From positions 992,001-1,056,000 of the forward strand of contig NZ_ASWD01000001.1 of NCBI RefSeq assembly GCF_000407485.1: a DNA stretch of 64,000 nt, written 5' to 3'. The notes beneath the pieces were generated by a model. The model searched no databases. It saw nothing but the letters and a program-made list of their open reading frames with translations, and was not told the origin of the DNA. How positions within the stretch are numbered: position 1 is the stretch's first letter; each line of letters begins with the position of its first letter. Made by a program: the position numbers and the translations under genes. The stretch comes from Enterococcus pallens ATCC BAA-351. Lineage in GTDB: Bacteria > Bacillota > Bacilli > Lactobacillales > Enterococcaceae. Shown here piece after piece: positions 1 through 8,195 of this stretch.

Positions 1-143
1 AAAGGAGTTGAAGTAAAGCGATTGAGTATTTCCCGCAATCGATTCCCAGCAGCCTTTTGCAGCCCGTCACCTAAATACTTAATCCCAAACAGAAAAATTC
101 CTAAGCCGCCTAAAAACATAAAAAACATCTCTTGATAAGACAC
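1..143 (-). CDS. Na/Pi cotransporter family protein (N-terminus, cut by window edge)
   Basis: Only the first ~47 codons are present; the gene runs off the left end of the window. Reading leftward from a GTG at 143, the peptide begins VSYQEMFFMFLGGLGIFLFG and continues with IKYLGDGLQKAAG. This is the characteristic first membrane segment of the NptA/YjbB Na+/phosphate cotransporter family, which imports phosphate across the cytoplasmic membrane. A GGAGG lies just upstream of the GTG. A well-formed promoter lies 40-70 bases farther upstream (183-211). Family assignment is from recognition of the N-terminal motif only. Whether the gene carries the C-terminal PhoU-like domain cannot be seen. Confidence 0.8.
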   Translation of the reverse strand, partial: MSYQEMFFMFLGGLGIFLFGIKYLGDGLQKAAGNRLREILNRFTSTP

Positions 144-182
144 GGCACAACCTCCATCACATCTTTTAAAACCACCACTCTA

Positions 183-211
183 AACATAATCAAAAAATCG
201 CCTCATGTAAA
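183..211 (-). promoter_or_regulatory. Predicted sigma-A promoter of the Na/Pi cotransporter gene
   Basis: On the minus strand TTTACA and TATGTT are separated by exactly 17 bases, about 40 bases upstream of the ribosome site of the Na/Pi cotransporter gene. Seen by eye; no start site is known. Confidence 0.5.
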
Positions 212-382
212 CCATTTTTTTCAATTAAAGTAAATTTATTTTAGAAAATAAACGACGAAATACCTTGCATGACCTTTAGCTGATTTTTTAAGGAATTTAC
301 CCGTTCGTTTATTTTGTCTTTTTGACGTATTTCGGCTAATCTAGTGAAAGAACGCAAATATATAATTAAGGGGAAATCGCAG

Positions 383-700
383 ATGAAAGTTGTATTCCAT
401 GTCGATGAGTTAGGCAAGCTTAGTGAAGCCCGTCGTAATATTCAAAACCTGTTAGCAGCAGACAAAAACGCCACAATTGCTCTAGTAGTAAATGGGGAGG
501 CGATTCAAGGCTATCTGCTGCCGGCTCAAATTGAATTTTTGAAGGAGTGTCCTACAGTTAGTTATCTTGCCTGTAACAACGCCATGAATGCTCATCATAT
601 CAAAAAAGAAGATCTAGCAGAAGGAATCGAAGTCGTACCAGCTGGTGTAATGGCACTGGTTCGTCTCCAGCATGAAGGCTATGCGTATATCAAACCATAA
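383..700 (+). CDS. DsrE/DsrF-like family protein
   Basis: Small cytosolic protein of 105 residues that begins MKVVFHVDELGK and continues with an alpha/beta DsrE-type fold: a LVVNGEAI strand-turn, then ACNNAMN, then VVPAGVMALVRLQ near the end. DsrE-family proteins are linked to sulfur relay or redox chemistry in some bacteria. The ACNNAMNAHHI stretch carries the cysteine that is usual in the family (C-x-N). I chose ATG 383 rather than 344 because AAGGGGAA sits 8-9 bases before it and family members start here. Monocistronic, followed directly by a strong terminator. The substrate is unknown. Confidence 0.75.
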   Translation: MKVVFHVDELGKLSEARRNIQNLLAADKNATIALVVNGEAIQGYLLPAQIEFLKECPTVSYLACNNAMNAHHIKKEDLAEGIEVVPAGVMALVRLQHEGYAYIKP

Positions 701-701
701 C

Positions 702-737
702 AAATCGCCGAACTAGTTAGATAGTTCGGCGATTTTT
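702..737 (+). terminator. Intrinsic terminator after the DsrE-like gene
   Basis: A 12-bp perfect stem (AAATCGCCGAAC / GTTCGGCGATTT) ends in a T-run one base after the stop codon. Confidence 0.9.
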
Positions 738-954
738 CCGTAGTTGAAAAACTTTTCTTCTATAGAATATGCAGGATCTATCCCAAGGTATCTTAATCAC
801 ACGATCTAACATTTTTTGCCTCCGCCAAATAGTGTGAAAAAGAAGTATGATGGTGAAAGGATAGTTGAAAAACTGACCAATGACTAAAATTCATGAGTAC
901 AAGGGGAAAAAATTGGATAAGACAACTCCACGATAGGTCATCCACTAGCCTAAC

Positions 955-983
955 AAAAAAAGCCGTGCTCAAACAGCACGGCT
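955..983 (-). terminator. Intrinsic terminator overlapping the stop of the small minus-strand gene
   Basis: AGCCGTGCT / AGCACGGCT is a perfect 9-bp stem with a 5-base loop. On the minus strand it is followed by a T-run (954-960). The hairpin overlaps the stop codon of the gene at 982. Confidence 0.85.
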
Positions 984-1155
984 AACGGTTCTCATTCCAT
1001 TTTTTCGGACTCCAGATATTTCCCTCTAAAGCCACCTGCAAACTTTCATTATCATCCTCTAATTGTTCAATGTAACGCAGCGTTTCTTCGATTACAAGCT
1101 GATTTTGCTCAGTCTTTAAGGCCTGCAGCTGTTCAGCCAGCCAAGTATTACGCAT
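982..1155 (-). CDS. Small hypothetical protein, Glu/Gln-rich helix
   Basis: A 57-residue protein starting MRNTWLAEQLQAL, predicted largely helical and acidic (…LEDDNESLQVALEG…). I do not recognise a family. ATG 1155 is preferred over GTG 1164 because GAGGTG sits 6 bases before it and would overlap the GTG. Its own terminator overlaps its stop. It is divergent from the CsbD gene, so the two share a ~140-base upstream region. Confidence 0.6.
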   Translation of the reverse strand: MRNTWLAEQLQALKTEQNQLVIEETLRYIEQLEDDNESLQVALEGNIWSPKKWNENR

Positions 1156-1235
1156 GATCTTCACCTCATGACGAGTGTAACATAAGCTGATTCATCCGTG
1201 CTGTTTCCTGCTTGTTCATTTGCGAGCACATCTTT

Positions 1236-1263
1236 AGGACAAGGATTGGTTCAAGCGTATAAT
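1236..1263 (+). promoter_or_regulatory. Possible promoter of the CsbD-like gene
   Basis: AGGACA and a perfect TATAAT are 16 bases apart, ~30 bases before the CsbD start. The -35 match is only moderate. No clear sigma-B consensus was seen, although the CsbD family is sigma-B controlled in Bacillus. Confidence 0.45.
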
Positions 1264-1292
1264 TAGAGATGTAAAAACAGGAGGGAAACAAC

Positions 1293-1484
1293 ATGACAAA
1301 CAAAGAAGAAATCAAAGGAAAATTAAATGAAGCTAAAGGTAAAGCAACTGGTGACAATAAAGATGAACTAAAAGGCAAGATTCAGCAAGGGATGGGCAAG
1401 GCAAAAGAAAAAGCAGAAGACACAGCCGATGACGCTGCGGGAAAAATGAACAAAAAGATCGATGAACATAGAGAAAAAGAGTAA
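1293..1484 (+). CDS. CsbD family stress-response protein
   Basis: A 63-residue, highly charged, Lys/Glu/Ala-rich protein. It contains the CsbD signature: IKGKLNEAKGKATGD, then DELKGKIQQGMGKAKEKAED. Members are small cytosolic proteins induced by general stress (sigma-B in Bacillus) whose molecular function is unknown. AGGAGGG lies 7-8 bases before the ATG. Monocistronic, followed by a long-stem terminator at 1531-1580. Confidence 0.92.
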   Translation: MTNKEEIKGKLNEAKGKATGDNKDELKGKIQQGMGKAKEKAEDTADDAAGKMNKKIDEHREKE

Positions 1485-1530
1485 CAGAAATACCTGTTAG
1501 CTCTAGATAAAAACTATCAACCAAAAATTA

Positions 1531-1580
1531 ATCTACTAAGCCAACTTGAGCGATCAAAAACCGGCTTAGTAGATTTTTTT
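1531..1580 (+). terminator. Intrinsic terminator after the CsbD-like gene
   Basis: ATCTACTAAGCC pairs perfectly with GGCTTAGTAGAT across a 20-base loop and is followed by seven T. The remaining bases up to the next gene at 1855 show no further gene. Confidence 0.85.
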
Positions 1581-1854
1581 GGCTGAACAAGGCAATTCTT
1601 GTATGTCAAACTCCGATTTCGCAGCAGCAATACTTTTGATAGAAAAGGCGAGCCAAGAAAATTCCTATGCCTAGCTGTTCCTTTATAAATACCTTGGAAA
1701 ATAGAAAAATTACAATAAGATCATAAGAAAAAAGTGGTAAATTGAGAAGAAGTATTCAATTGTTCGTCTTGTTTCGGTAAAATGAAATAAAGCTTCATGT
1801 TTCAATAGCAAAAAAGGAATGAACTGCTTCCAGATGTCAGAAGGAGATTGAACT

Positions 1855-2520
1855 GTGAGAAAATGGAATAAGAAATTTTACCGCGATAAATACTTTTGGA
1901 TAGGGATTCTCTGTATCACTTTAGCAGTGGCTTCCTATACTTATTTTAAGCAGCCTGTACACTCAGTGACCAATACTACGAGCACAAGCGGATCAGAATC
2001 TTCAGAGTTAGGTGATCATGTAAACGAAAAGATTGGGTCCGTTAGCGAATTACGAGAGTCTTTTGAAGCGATTCAGGTTGGAAACGAGAAAACAGGTGAA
2101 GGTGGAAGCACAAAGAAGCAGATCAATTCTTCTTTAGGCTCTCCTAATATGAAAATGGAAGATTATTTAGAGGGTGAGAAGGTATTCACCTATACTTGGC
2201 ATAACTTTCCATGGGAGTCTCCTATGCCTATGCTTAGTGTCAGTTATAAGAATGACAAGGTGGTCAACAAAAGTTTATACTTTAGCAATGAAAAAATGAA
2301 GGATCAACTGTTCAATCAAGCAGAATTTGATGGCCTTCAGCTAACAGACACGTATACTCGAGAAGATTTAGTTGAACGCTTCGGCTATCCCGACCTGGAA
2401 ACCGTTGCTCATTCTGAAATGGGCGTCTATGAGTACTATAATTGGTTTCGTTCGAACGGTACCTATAGCATTAATTTGCAAGACAATCAGCTGAAGGAAA
2501 AGCGACACAATACAGATTAA
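1855..2520 (+). CDS. Membrane-anchored protein with tandem BLIP/DUF3862-like repeats
   Basis: A 221-residue protein with GTG start and AAGGAG 7 bases before it. Residues ~13-32 form one membrane anchor (FWIGILCITLAVASYTYF). A Ser/Thr-rich linker follows, then ~150 extracellular residues. The extracellular part has two related units, each with a short 'LG-P' or 'FGYPD' turn and a YTWHNFPW or YEYYNWF strand. This resembles the BLIP/SmpA-like fold (DUF3862) of many small Firmicute surface or lipoprotein-like proteins. Function is unknown. It stands alone between two terminators and is convergent with the ROK gene. Family assignment rests on pattern only. Confidence 0.55.
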   Translation: MRKWNKKFYRDKYFWIGILCITLAVASYTYFKQPVHSVTNTTSTSGSESSELGDHVNEKIGSVSELRESFEAIQVGNEKTGEGGSTKKQINSSLGSPNMKMEDYLEGEKVFTYTWHNFPWESPMPMLSVSYKNDKVVNKSLYFSNEKMKDQLFNQAEFDGLQLTDTYTREDLVERFGYPDLETVAHSEMGVYEYYNWFRSNGTYSINLQDNQLKEKRHNTD

Positions 2521-2584
2521 TGACAATTTCTTAATCAAGTTTCCTATTTTCCCCAAAGAGTATAAAATTTTTAACTCGTTTAGT

Positions 2585-2632
2585 AAGATGATTTCAACGT
2601 TCCTCTTTGGAAAATTGAAATCATCTTTTTCC
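2585..2632 (+). terminator. Intrinsic terminator between convergent genes
   Basis: AAGATGATTTCAA / TTGAAATCATCTT is a 13-bp perfect stem followed by T's. It serves the gene ending at 2520. On the minus strand an A-rich partner gives only weak bidirectional potential for the ROK gene. Confidence 0.85.
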
Positions 2633-2652
2633 GTGGATTGAAGCTTTTTTTG

Positions 2653-3639
2653 CTAAAAGTTAATCTCTTGAGAAACCAGCCAGAACAAACCGGTCTCAAT
2701 ACTATCAGCAACCTGGTCATCGAAGTTAAAGTGGGGTTTGTTGGGCTGTTGAAGCAAGGTCTCGTTTTGAGTCAAGGTATGACTTAACTTTGACAAGGAA
2801 GCCTCTCCGGCAAAAATTACAAAATATTTGGGAGCAATAACTACATTGTAAATTGAAACGAGATTTACCAGGTTCTTCAGGAACGTCTCCTCAGAAACGG
2901 GCAGCTTCAAATCCATTAGAAACGGCAGAAATTTTGCCTCCCCAGCTAACGATTTTTCCCCTTCAATTAACTGACCATCAGATAGTATGGTTACTCCAGG
3001 CATACTGTAGGGAGGATAGTATACACCAACAATAGTATTTCCCTCCATTATGTCTTGATTCAGTGAATAGCCAAGGGTAAACAAATGAGCATCATTTTGA
3101 ACATGGATAGGTGCATCAGTTAGTTTGGCTAAATCCTCTACGATATTCCAATCATTTAATTCTTCCTTCCAGCTAGAGATCAGGGTTCCTTGGAAGATTT
3201 TTCCCGGAATAGAAATACCAATGGAGGTAATAGGAACATTTGCAGAGTGAATGACTTCCTTTAATTTCTCCAGCAGATCAGCCTTAGTTAATTTGTCCAA
3301 TGCTAGTGAACCATACCGACTTTCTTGCTTATTTAAATTAACAATTTTATGAGTAAGCAGCGTTGTACCATTCACTTCTTCGATAATGATCAGCAGATAA
3401 TGGGCTAAATCATAATTAAAATGATACTCTACTGCCGGTCGACCAAACCTTTGCTGGATCAGCTCACCTTCGATAAAGATAGATTGCTTCACCAAATCCT
3501 TCACCAAAGAATTAACAGTGACAGTGCTTATACCAGTTTCTTCGGCCATTTTAGGTTTAATCGCAGAGCCCTGCTCAAACAGAAAGCGGGACAAACGCTG
3601 TAAATTCTTCTCACGAATAGGATTCATTTCCTCAGGCAT
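2653..3639 (-). CDS. ROK-family transcriptional repressor
   Basis: A 328-residue protein. Residues ~10-65 form a MarR/ROK-type winged helix (…FLFEQGSAIKPKMAEETGIS, VTVNSLVKDLVK). The rest is a ROK-like sensor domain, with GISIPGKI near residue 140 and VQNDAHLFTLGY near 185. The ROK glucokinase Zn motif (CxCGxxGC) is absent, and ISIPG replaces the usual phosphate-loop context, so this is probably a sensor rather than a kinase. AAAGGAG lies 7 bases before ATG 3639. Divergent from the small gene at 3838. The intergenic region holds a perfect palindrome (3773-3812) and a related half-site (3662-3675) by its own start, which suggests repression plus autoregulation. Confidence 0.85.
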   Translation of the reverse strand: MPEEMNPIREKNLQRLSRFLFEQGSAIKPKMAEETGISTVTVNSLVKDLVKQSIFIEGELIQQRFGRPAVEYHFNYDLAHYLLIIIEEVNGTTLLTHKIVNLNKQESRYGSLALDKLTKADLLEKLKEVIHSANVPITSIGISIPGKIFQGTLISSWKEELNDWNIVEDLAKLTDAPIHVQNDAHLFTLGYSLNQDIMEGNTIVGVYYPPYSMPGVTILSDGQLIEGEKSLAGEAKFLPFLMDLKLPVSEETFLKNLVNLVSIYNVVIAPKYFVIFAGEASLSKLSHTLTQNETLLQQPNKPHFNFDDQVADSIETGLFWLVSQEINF

Positions 3640-3772
3640 TTTTAAACTCCTTTATTTAATCTATTTAATTAAGTATAAAGTGAAGACTGAATTTTGTAAA
3701 CAGAGTACGAGCTTAAAGAATGAGTGAAAGCTAGTATAGAAAAGATTTATCTTTACAAAAATCACCAGCAGC

Positions 3773-3812
3773 TATATAATTAAACTACTTAATTAAGTAG
3801 TTTAATTATATA
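3773..3812 (+). promoter_or_regulatory. Perfect 40-bp palindromic operator
   Basis: Each 20-base arm is the exact reverse complement of the other, centred between 3792 and 3793 on TTAATTAA, with an inner CTACTTAATTAAGTAG core. The 11-mer TTAATTAAGTA recurs at 3665-3675, next to the ROK gene start. The palindrome ends ~25 bases before the ATG of the 3838 gene, so a bound repressor would cover its promoter. The palindrome is seen directly; the ligand (the ROK protein) is inferred from position. Confidence 0.75.
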
Positions 3813-3837
3813 AAAGATATCAAAGGAGGAACACACA

Positions 3838-4152
3838 ATGAGCATTCAAAATGTTTTGCTGCTGCAGGAGCATCCCTTCAAATGGAACAGTCCCCCAAGA
3901 ATTTTGGCCAATATTTTAAAAGGTGAGTTCGATTCCAATCATCTCCGCATCAAAGTAGCGGATTATCAAAAACTCAAACAACAAAAAGTTTCTGCCAACT
4001 TAATCCTAATTGAGCCCACCGCCAAATATCTAAAGCCGCATGTAGAACGGCTTTATGGCAATCAAGCAAAGGTGGAAGTAATGGAATTGAACGCCTACAC
4101 TGCGCTAAATGCGCCATTATTAATCCAGCAGATACAAGAAAATTTAACTTAG
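3838..4152 (+). CDS. Small EIIB-like protein without the active-site cysteine
   Basis: A 104-residue cytosolic protein; AAAGGAGGA lies 7-8 bases before the ATG. The C-terminal half (ANLILIEPTAKYLKPHV, then KVEVMELNAYTALNA) matches the pattern of lactose/cellobiose-class PTS EIIB (D-V-L-L-G-P-x-x-x-Y, then V-E-V-I-x-x-x-x-Y). At the N-terminus the usual phosphorylation loop C-x-x-G-M-S is replaced by LLLQEHPFKWNSPP, and the protein has no cysteine at all. It cannot act as a standard phosphocarrier. It is transcribed alone from a promoter under a palindromic operator and ends in a hairpin. A regulatory or scaffold EIIB paralogue is my inference. Confidence 0.6.
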   Translation: MSIQNVLLLQEHPFKWNSPPRILANILKGEFDSNHLRIKVADYQKLKQQKVSANLILIEPTAKYLKPHVERLYGNQAKVEVMELNAYTALNAPLLIQQIQENLT

Positions 4153-4168
4153 AACGACTAAAAGAAAA

Positions 4169-4207
4169 AGCTGCATCAACGAAAATGAGTTTCCGTGGAT
4201 GCAGCTT
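4169..4207 (+). terminator. Hairpin terminator after the EIIB-like gene
   Basis: AAGCTGCATC / GATGCAGCTT with a partly paired inner loop. The T-rich tract starts ~8 bases after the stem, so termination strength is uncertain. Confidence 0.65.
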
Positions 4208-4433
4208 GTGTAATTTTTATTGCCCCTTCTCCAACTCATACGCTTTATAGCTCTTTGACTCATATAAATCCTTGTTTTAAATTCATCGCATAAAATCATT
4301 TTAGTGTCGAAGCTTAGACATCAATCTCAAAATTAAAGGTTATCCTTTGACCACTGAAGTAAATAAATTGAAAGGGGAAGAAAGATGAATCAAATACTAA
4401 AGGTTGAAGGAAAGTAAGGAGGATGTAAGAGAC

Positions 4434-4541
4434 ATGTATCCAGCAACTGGCTTTGTAATAGATGGCATGTTTGGTCATCACTATCTAAAGGATTATCGTT
4501 GAATTTTTGATTTTGATACGATGGAAATGAGCTTGGATTAA
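4434..4541 (+). pseudogene. Possible remnant of a retropepsin-like aspartic protease gene
   Basis: Within an otherwise gene-free stretch (4208-4718), AAGGAGG precedes an ATG at 4434. The short reading frame MYPATGFVIDGMFGHHYLKD ends at an in-frame TGA (4500) and continues in the same frame with IFDFDTMEMSLD to a TAA. The 'IDGMFGHHYLKDY-x-IFDF' pattern resembles the C-terminal end of small retropepsin-like proteins in Firmicutes (G-I-x-G-x-x-F-L-x-x-x-x-x-x-I-D-F). Only ~35 codons remain. Identification is tentative. The rest of the gap shows no gene. Confidence 0.3.
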
Positions 4542-4718
4542 TAGAATCGAGACAGTAAAAAATAGAGATTTCATCTGGCTGTACAGGATATCTGATTCTA
4601 GATATCTCGTACAGTCGTCAGGTTTACCTATGTTATAATGAAAAAAATTTGATTCGCAAAGGCTTTAACTGAGTGATTTTTCTGGAATAACTAATGATCG
4701 ATTCACGGGATTTCATAA

Positions 4719-6206
4719 ATGGTGGTGAGAACAATACGAACTTTTTTGACGAAAACATCGCAAAAGAAAATAAAGCTGATCAACTTTCTTCTTGAAGCAG
4801 AGGGGTGGCGAACAATTAGCGAAGCTCAAAAATATTTAGGAGTCTCTAGTAAATCGATTCTGCTTTACATAAAAGAATTAGTTGAATTATTCGAACAATT
4901 CCATGGGAAAATCATCTTAAGAAACGATAATAATCAACGGTTTCTTATCCAAAAGGAAGAAGATTTCCCGATGTACAGTATCTATCTTCCCTATTATAAA
5001 GAATCCTATAATTACCAATTAATTGATTTTATGTTTAAACAGCCTGAAAAGAAGTTAGAGGATTTTGCAGAAAATCAGTATACAAGCACCTCCACTGTTT
5101 TTCGATATGCCAAATTGTTGGTTCCCTATTTTAAACGATATAATCTGACTTTCCATTCCTATAAGCTGGAGATTGAAGGGGCTGAAACAGAGATTAGAAG
5201 TTTTTATTATTACTTTTACTGGGATTCAACAAGAGATGGCGGTTGGCCTTTTCTTGTGGGTCGCAATCAGGTAAAGGAATACATAGCTGAATTTGAGTTC
5301 GTTTACGATATAAAGCTGGATGCTTTGCAGAAAAAAATTTTCAGCTATTGGTTAGCTATTATTATTGGAAGAGCGAAAACTAACTGTCTTCAATTAGATA
5401 AATCAGTCAAGGAAACCATTGCTGGGGATGCAGCATTCAATTTAATTGTGGCCTGGTTAAAAAGGATTCAACTAGACTTACCAGATGAAGAAAGCTATTT
5501 CTTATATCGAGTGATCTATGCTTTCGGAATAATTGATGGCAGCAAGCCGTATGAAAGTGCAGCTGCTGAGGCTCATGAGAAGAGTCGGAGCTTAGCCTAC
5601 CGTTCAGCAATCCTCCTGCGTGCTGCACTGAAGCAAGGCTATGATTTTGACTTAGATTTAACGGACAAAACTACTTTATTCAATCTAATTGCTTTCCATG
5701 AAAGAAGTTATTTTCTTTTTGGAAATCCCGATATTTTTTTTAATAAATCTTATCCAACTGAATTAGAAAAGTTAGATCCTCATCTTTACTTAGAGGTGAA
5801 GCATTTTTACGACTTAGTTCAGCAGCTGGCCCCTGATGATCTGTTGTCGAGCTTGAAAAATGTGAATCAGCTATTTCTGAATTATTATTACCTATTGGAC
5901 TACCTAGGGGTTTTAATGAAGAATCTTTTCCCAATAAAAATTTTAATTACAGATGATTTGCATCATACACATCGGCTATGGCTGATGAATAAAATCAGAG
6001 TTTTATTCAGCAATTCTTATGCGATTTCATTTTTTGACTATGACACAGCCTTTGAAGAGGTAGATTTGGTCATTTCCAATTATTATCTAGATACAAAGGG
6101 AACGCCTCTATTATTAATGAAGAATATTCCTACCCCACGAAATTGGCGAAATTTAGAGCAGGTTTTATATCAATTAAATAAAACCATCGGAAAGCAGAAC
6201 CCCTAA
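4719..6206 (+). CDS. Mga-family helix-turn-helix transcriptional regulator
   Basis: A 495-residue protein with two N-terminal helix-turn-helix units. The first is near residues 15-65 (KIKLINFLLEAEGWRTISEA, YLGVSSKSILLYIKEL). The second is near 100-150 (KKLEDFAENQYTSTSTVFRY). A long central region with PRD-like helices follows, then a C-terminal EIIB-like stretch (IKILITDD… LVISNYYLD). This is the layout of Mga/AtxA regulators, which control surface and virulence genes and can be modulated by PTS phosphorylation. It lies directly upstream of the WxL operon in the same direction but is separated from it by a terminator, so it is probably its activator. The start is uncertain: no clear ribosome site precedes ATG 4719. 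Confidence 0.85.
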   Translation: MVVRTIRTFLTKTSQKKIKLINFLLEAEGWRTISEAQKYLGVSSKSILLYIKELVELFEQFHGKIILRNDNNQRFLIQKEEDFPMYSIYLPYYKESYNYQLIDFMFKQPEKKLEDFAENQYTSTSTVFRYAKLLVPYFKRYNLTFHSYKLEIEGAETEIRSFYYYFYWDSTRDGGWPFLVGRNQVKEYIAEFEFVYDIKLDALQKKIFSYWLAIIIGRAKTNCLQLDKSVKETIAGDAAFNLIVAWLKRIQLDLPDEESYFLYRVIYAFGIIDGSKPYESAAAEAHEKSRSLAYRSAILLRAALKQGYDFDLDLTDKTTLFNLIAFHERSYFLFGNPDIFFNKSYPTELEKLDPHLYLEVKHFYDLVQQLAPDDLLSSLKNVNQLFLNYYYLLDYLGVLMKNLFPIKILITDDLHHTHRLWLMNKIRVLFSNSYAISFFDYDTAFEEVDLVISNYYLDTKGTPLLLMKNIPTPRNWRNLEQVLYQLNKTIGKQNP

Positions 6207-6243
6207 TATTTTTGAGTTACTAACAAATGACTCCTTAGCCAGC

Positions 6244-6272
6244 AAAAAGCTCGATTTTCGAGCTTTTTTTTA
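6244..6272 (+). terminator. Intrinsic terminator after the Mga-like gene
   Basis: AAAAGCTCGA / TCGAGCTTTT hairpin followed by a T-run. It isolates the regulator from the WxL operon. The ~190 bases after it, up to 6466, should carry the WxL promoter, but I did not recognise a clear -35/-10 pair. Confidence 0.85.
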
Positions 6273-6466
6273 TGGTGGAAAAAGAAAGACATGAATAACT
6301 TGCAAACCAATTAGGAAGCGAGTAAGCAATTTTTATAACGGGTTTCTTGAAAGGACTTTTAATTTTTTTCTGATTTTAGAATTTATTTGAACTTTTTTAT
6401 TCTTTGAAAGGGTGTAAGAATTGAGGTTGGTCAAATAAGACTAATTATCATTTAGGAGGAAAAAGC

Positions 6467-7156
6467 ATGAAGAAACAAGTAACTATGACAGCCGCTTTGG
6501 CTTTGTCAGCGTTGAGTTTATCAGGATCAATGGCCCTTGCGGCTGAGCAGGAGGAGGGGACCACTGCTCAAGTAACTAATAAAGCAGAGGTTACATTAAA
6601 GGCGGGATCAGGTACGGATGTGACCCCGGTCGTTCCAGATGATACCCACGATGATGATCCAAGTACAGGAAATACAGGAGCTTTATCGATTCCCTTTGCT
6701 TCAAATATTACTTTTGGTGAGCAAGAGATTCAACCAGAAGATACAGACTATTTTGCCTTAAATAAAAAACCCTTTGTACAAGTAAATGACACACGAGGTG
6801 GAGCAAAGGGATGGACATTAGGAGCAGCCATTTCCCCCTTTACCTCAACGGATAGTGAGCAATCTGAACTGGTGGGAGCCCAATTATCTTTAGGAAATGG
6901 AAAAATTGTTACGAAAAATAACTCTTCCAAACAGCCTGAGCTGTTTCAAGCAGCAGCTAATACCTTTGTTCTAAACGACAACAATCAAACAATTATGCAA
7001 GCCGCAAAAGGAGAAGGGGCCGGGGCTTTTGCTGCAGTATTTGAAGGACAAGACGGAAAAAATGAAAATGTAAAATTGCATGTTCCGCGAGCAGGCGTGG
7101 AAGCAAAAAATTATACTGCAGAAATTACATGGACATTGACCGATGCTCCAGCATAA
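6467..7156 (+). CDS. WxL-domain surface protein (small)
   Basis: A 229-residue secreted protein. Residues 1-26 are a signal peptide ending ALAAEQ. A short acidic Asp/Thr linker follows (DDTHDDDPSTG), then a WxL domain with both diagnostic motifs: GWTLGA near residue 125 and the terminal WTLTDAPA. WxL domains bind peptidoglycan non-covalently at the cell surface. AGGAGG lies 7 bases before the ATG. It is first in a four-gene operon: the next gene starts inside its last codons (14-base overlap), which implies translational coupling with its WxL-interacting partner. Confidence 0.95.
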   Translation: MKKQVTMTAALALSALSLSGSMALAAEQEEGTTAQVTNKAEVTLKAGSGTDVTPVVPDDTHDDDPSTGNTGALSIPFASNITFGEQEIQPEDTDYFALNKKPFVQVNDTRGGAKGWTLGAAISPFTSTDSEQSELVGAQLSLGNGKIVTKNNSSKQPELFQAAANTFVLNDNNQTIMQAAKGEGAGAFAAVFEGQDGKNENVKLHVPRAGVEAKNYTAEITWTLTDAPA

Positions 7157-8174
7157 AGACAAACAAAGATGGAGATTTCCGCTCTCCATCTTTTTTATCA
7201 TAAGCGTTGGTATGTTGTACCTCAATCCTGCTAGTAGCTTGGCGGCACAAAATAAAGTGAATTTTGAAGCGGAGGCCCTTTTGCCCGAAAATCAGAAATC
7301 AACAGCCAGCTATTATGATCTAAAGGTAGAGCCCGGTCAAATACAGGATTTGACTATTAAGCTGAAGAATACCAGTGACGAAAAAGTTACAGTCAAGGTA
7401 GAAGCCAACAATGCAATAACAAATAAGAATGGTGTGCTGGATTATTCACAGCATGGTCAACCCTTATTGGAGGGTCCAGCGTTTGAAGCGATGATCTCGC
7501 CACCGCAAGCAATTGACCTGGGACCGAAGGAAGAAAAAAATGTTTCCTTTCAATTAAGGATTCCATCAGAAGGATTTGCTGGAACCGTCTTAGGCGGGTT
7601 TTATTGCTATGAAGACAAACCAGAGAATCAGGAAGAACAATCAAGCTTTAGCTTAGCCAATAAATTCGCTTATACCATCGGAGTACAATTAAATGAATCA
7701 GATAAAAAGCTAAACCCCAAGCTGCAGCTGACGAAAATTAAACCAGGCTTGGAAAATGGCTATTTGACAGTATTTGCTACACTTGAAAATCAGCAGCCGC
7801 TAATTATGAGTCAGCTTGAAATGAATGCCATTGTGACAAAGAAGGGACATAAGGAAACCCTGCGTGAATTAAACAAAACAGTTTCCTTAGCCCCTAGAAG
7901 TCGATTCACCTTCCCGATTAATTGGGAAAATGAACCATTAAAAAAAGGAAACTACGAATTAAAGATCAACCTGAAGGATACTACAGGAAAAACGTGGCAG
8001 CTGAAAAAGGATTTTACAATTGAAGGAAAAGATGAAGACTTAAACAAGAAAGCAGTCGACGTGAAAGAAGCATCTAATCATTCAATAGTCTATCTTTCCC
8101 TTATGATTGTGGTCTGTCTAGCGATTATTGGTGTCTTGCTTGGGTATATAGCGAAAATACGAAAGAAAAATTAA
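7143..8174 (+). CDS. WxL-interacting protein (DUF916 + DUF3324), membrane-anchored
   Basis: A 343-residue protein. A signal segment ends near residue 34 (…SSLAAQN). A DUF916 domain (~40-160) contains YYDLKVEPGQIQDLTIKLKN and FAGTVLGGFY. A DUF3324 domain (~165-300) follows, then a C-terminal membrane helix (~315-335) and a basic tail (AKIRKKN). In other Firmicutes such proteins bind WxL proteins and host or peptidoglycan ligands. The start at 7143 lies inside the end of the WxL gene and has no ribosome site of its own, so coupled translation is likely. An internal ATG at 7212 would cut into the signal segment. Confidence 0.92.
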   Translation: MLQHKDKQRWRFPLSIFFIISVGMLYLNPASSLAAQNKVNFEAEALLPENQKSTASYYDLKVEPGQIQDLTIKLKNTSDEKVTVKVEANNAITNKNGVLDYSQHGQPLLEGPAFEAMISPPQAIDLGPKEEKNVSFQLRIPSEGFAGTVLGGFYCYEDKPENQEEQSSFSLANKFAYTIGVQLNESDKKLNPKLQLTKIKPGLENGYLTVFATLENQQPLIMSQLEMNAIVTKKGHKETLRELNKTVSLAPRSRFTFPINWENEPLKKGNYELKINLKDTTGKTWQLKKDFTIEGKDEDLNKKAVDVKEASNHSIVYLSLMIVVCLAIIGVLLGYIAKIRKKN

Positions 8175-8195
8175 GGACAACAGGAAGTGACTAAA

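Noticed and set aside
1166-1524. Minus-strand frames over the CsbD-like gene
   Set aside because: Antisense to a well-supported gene; no ribosome sites.
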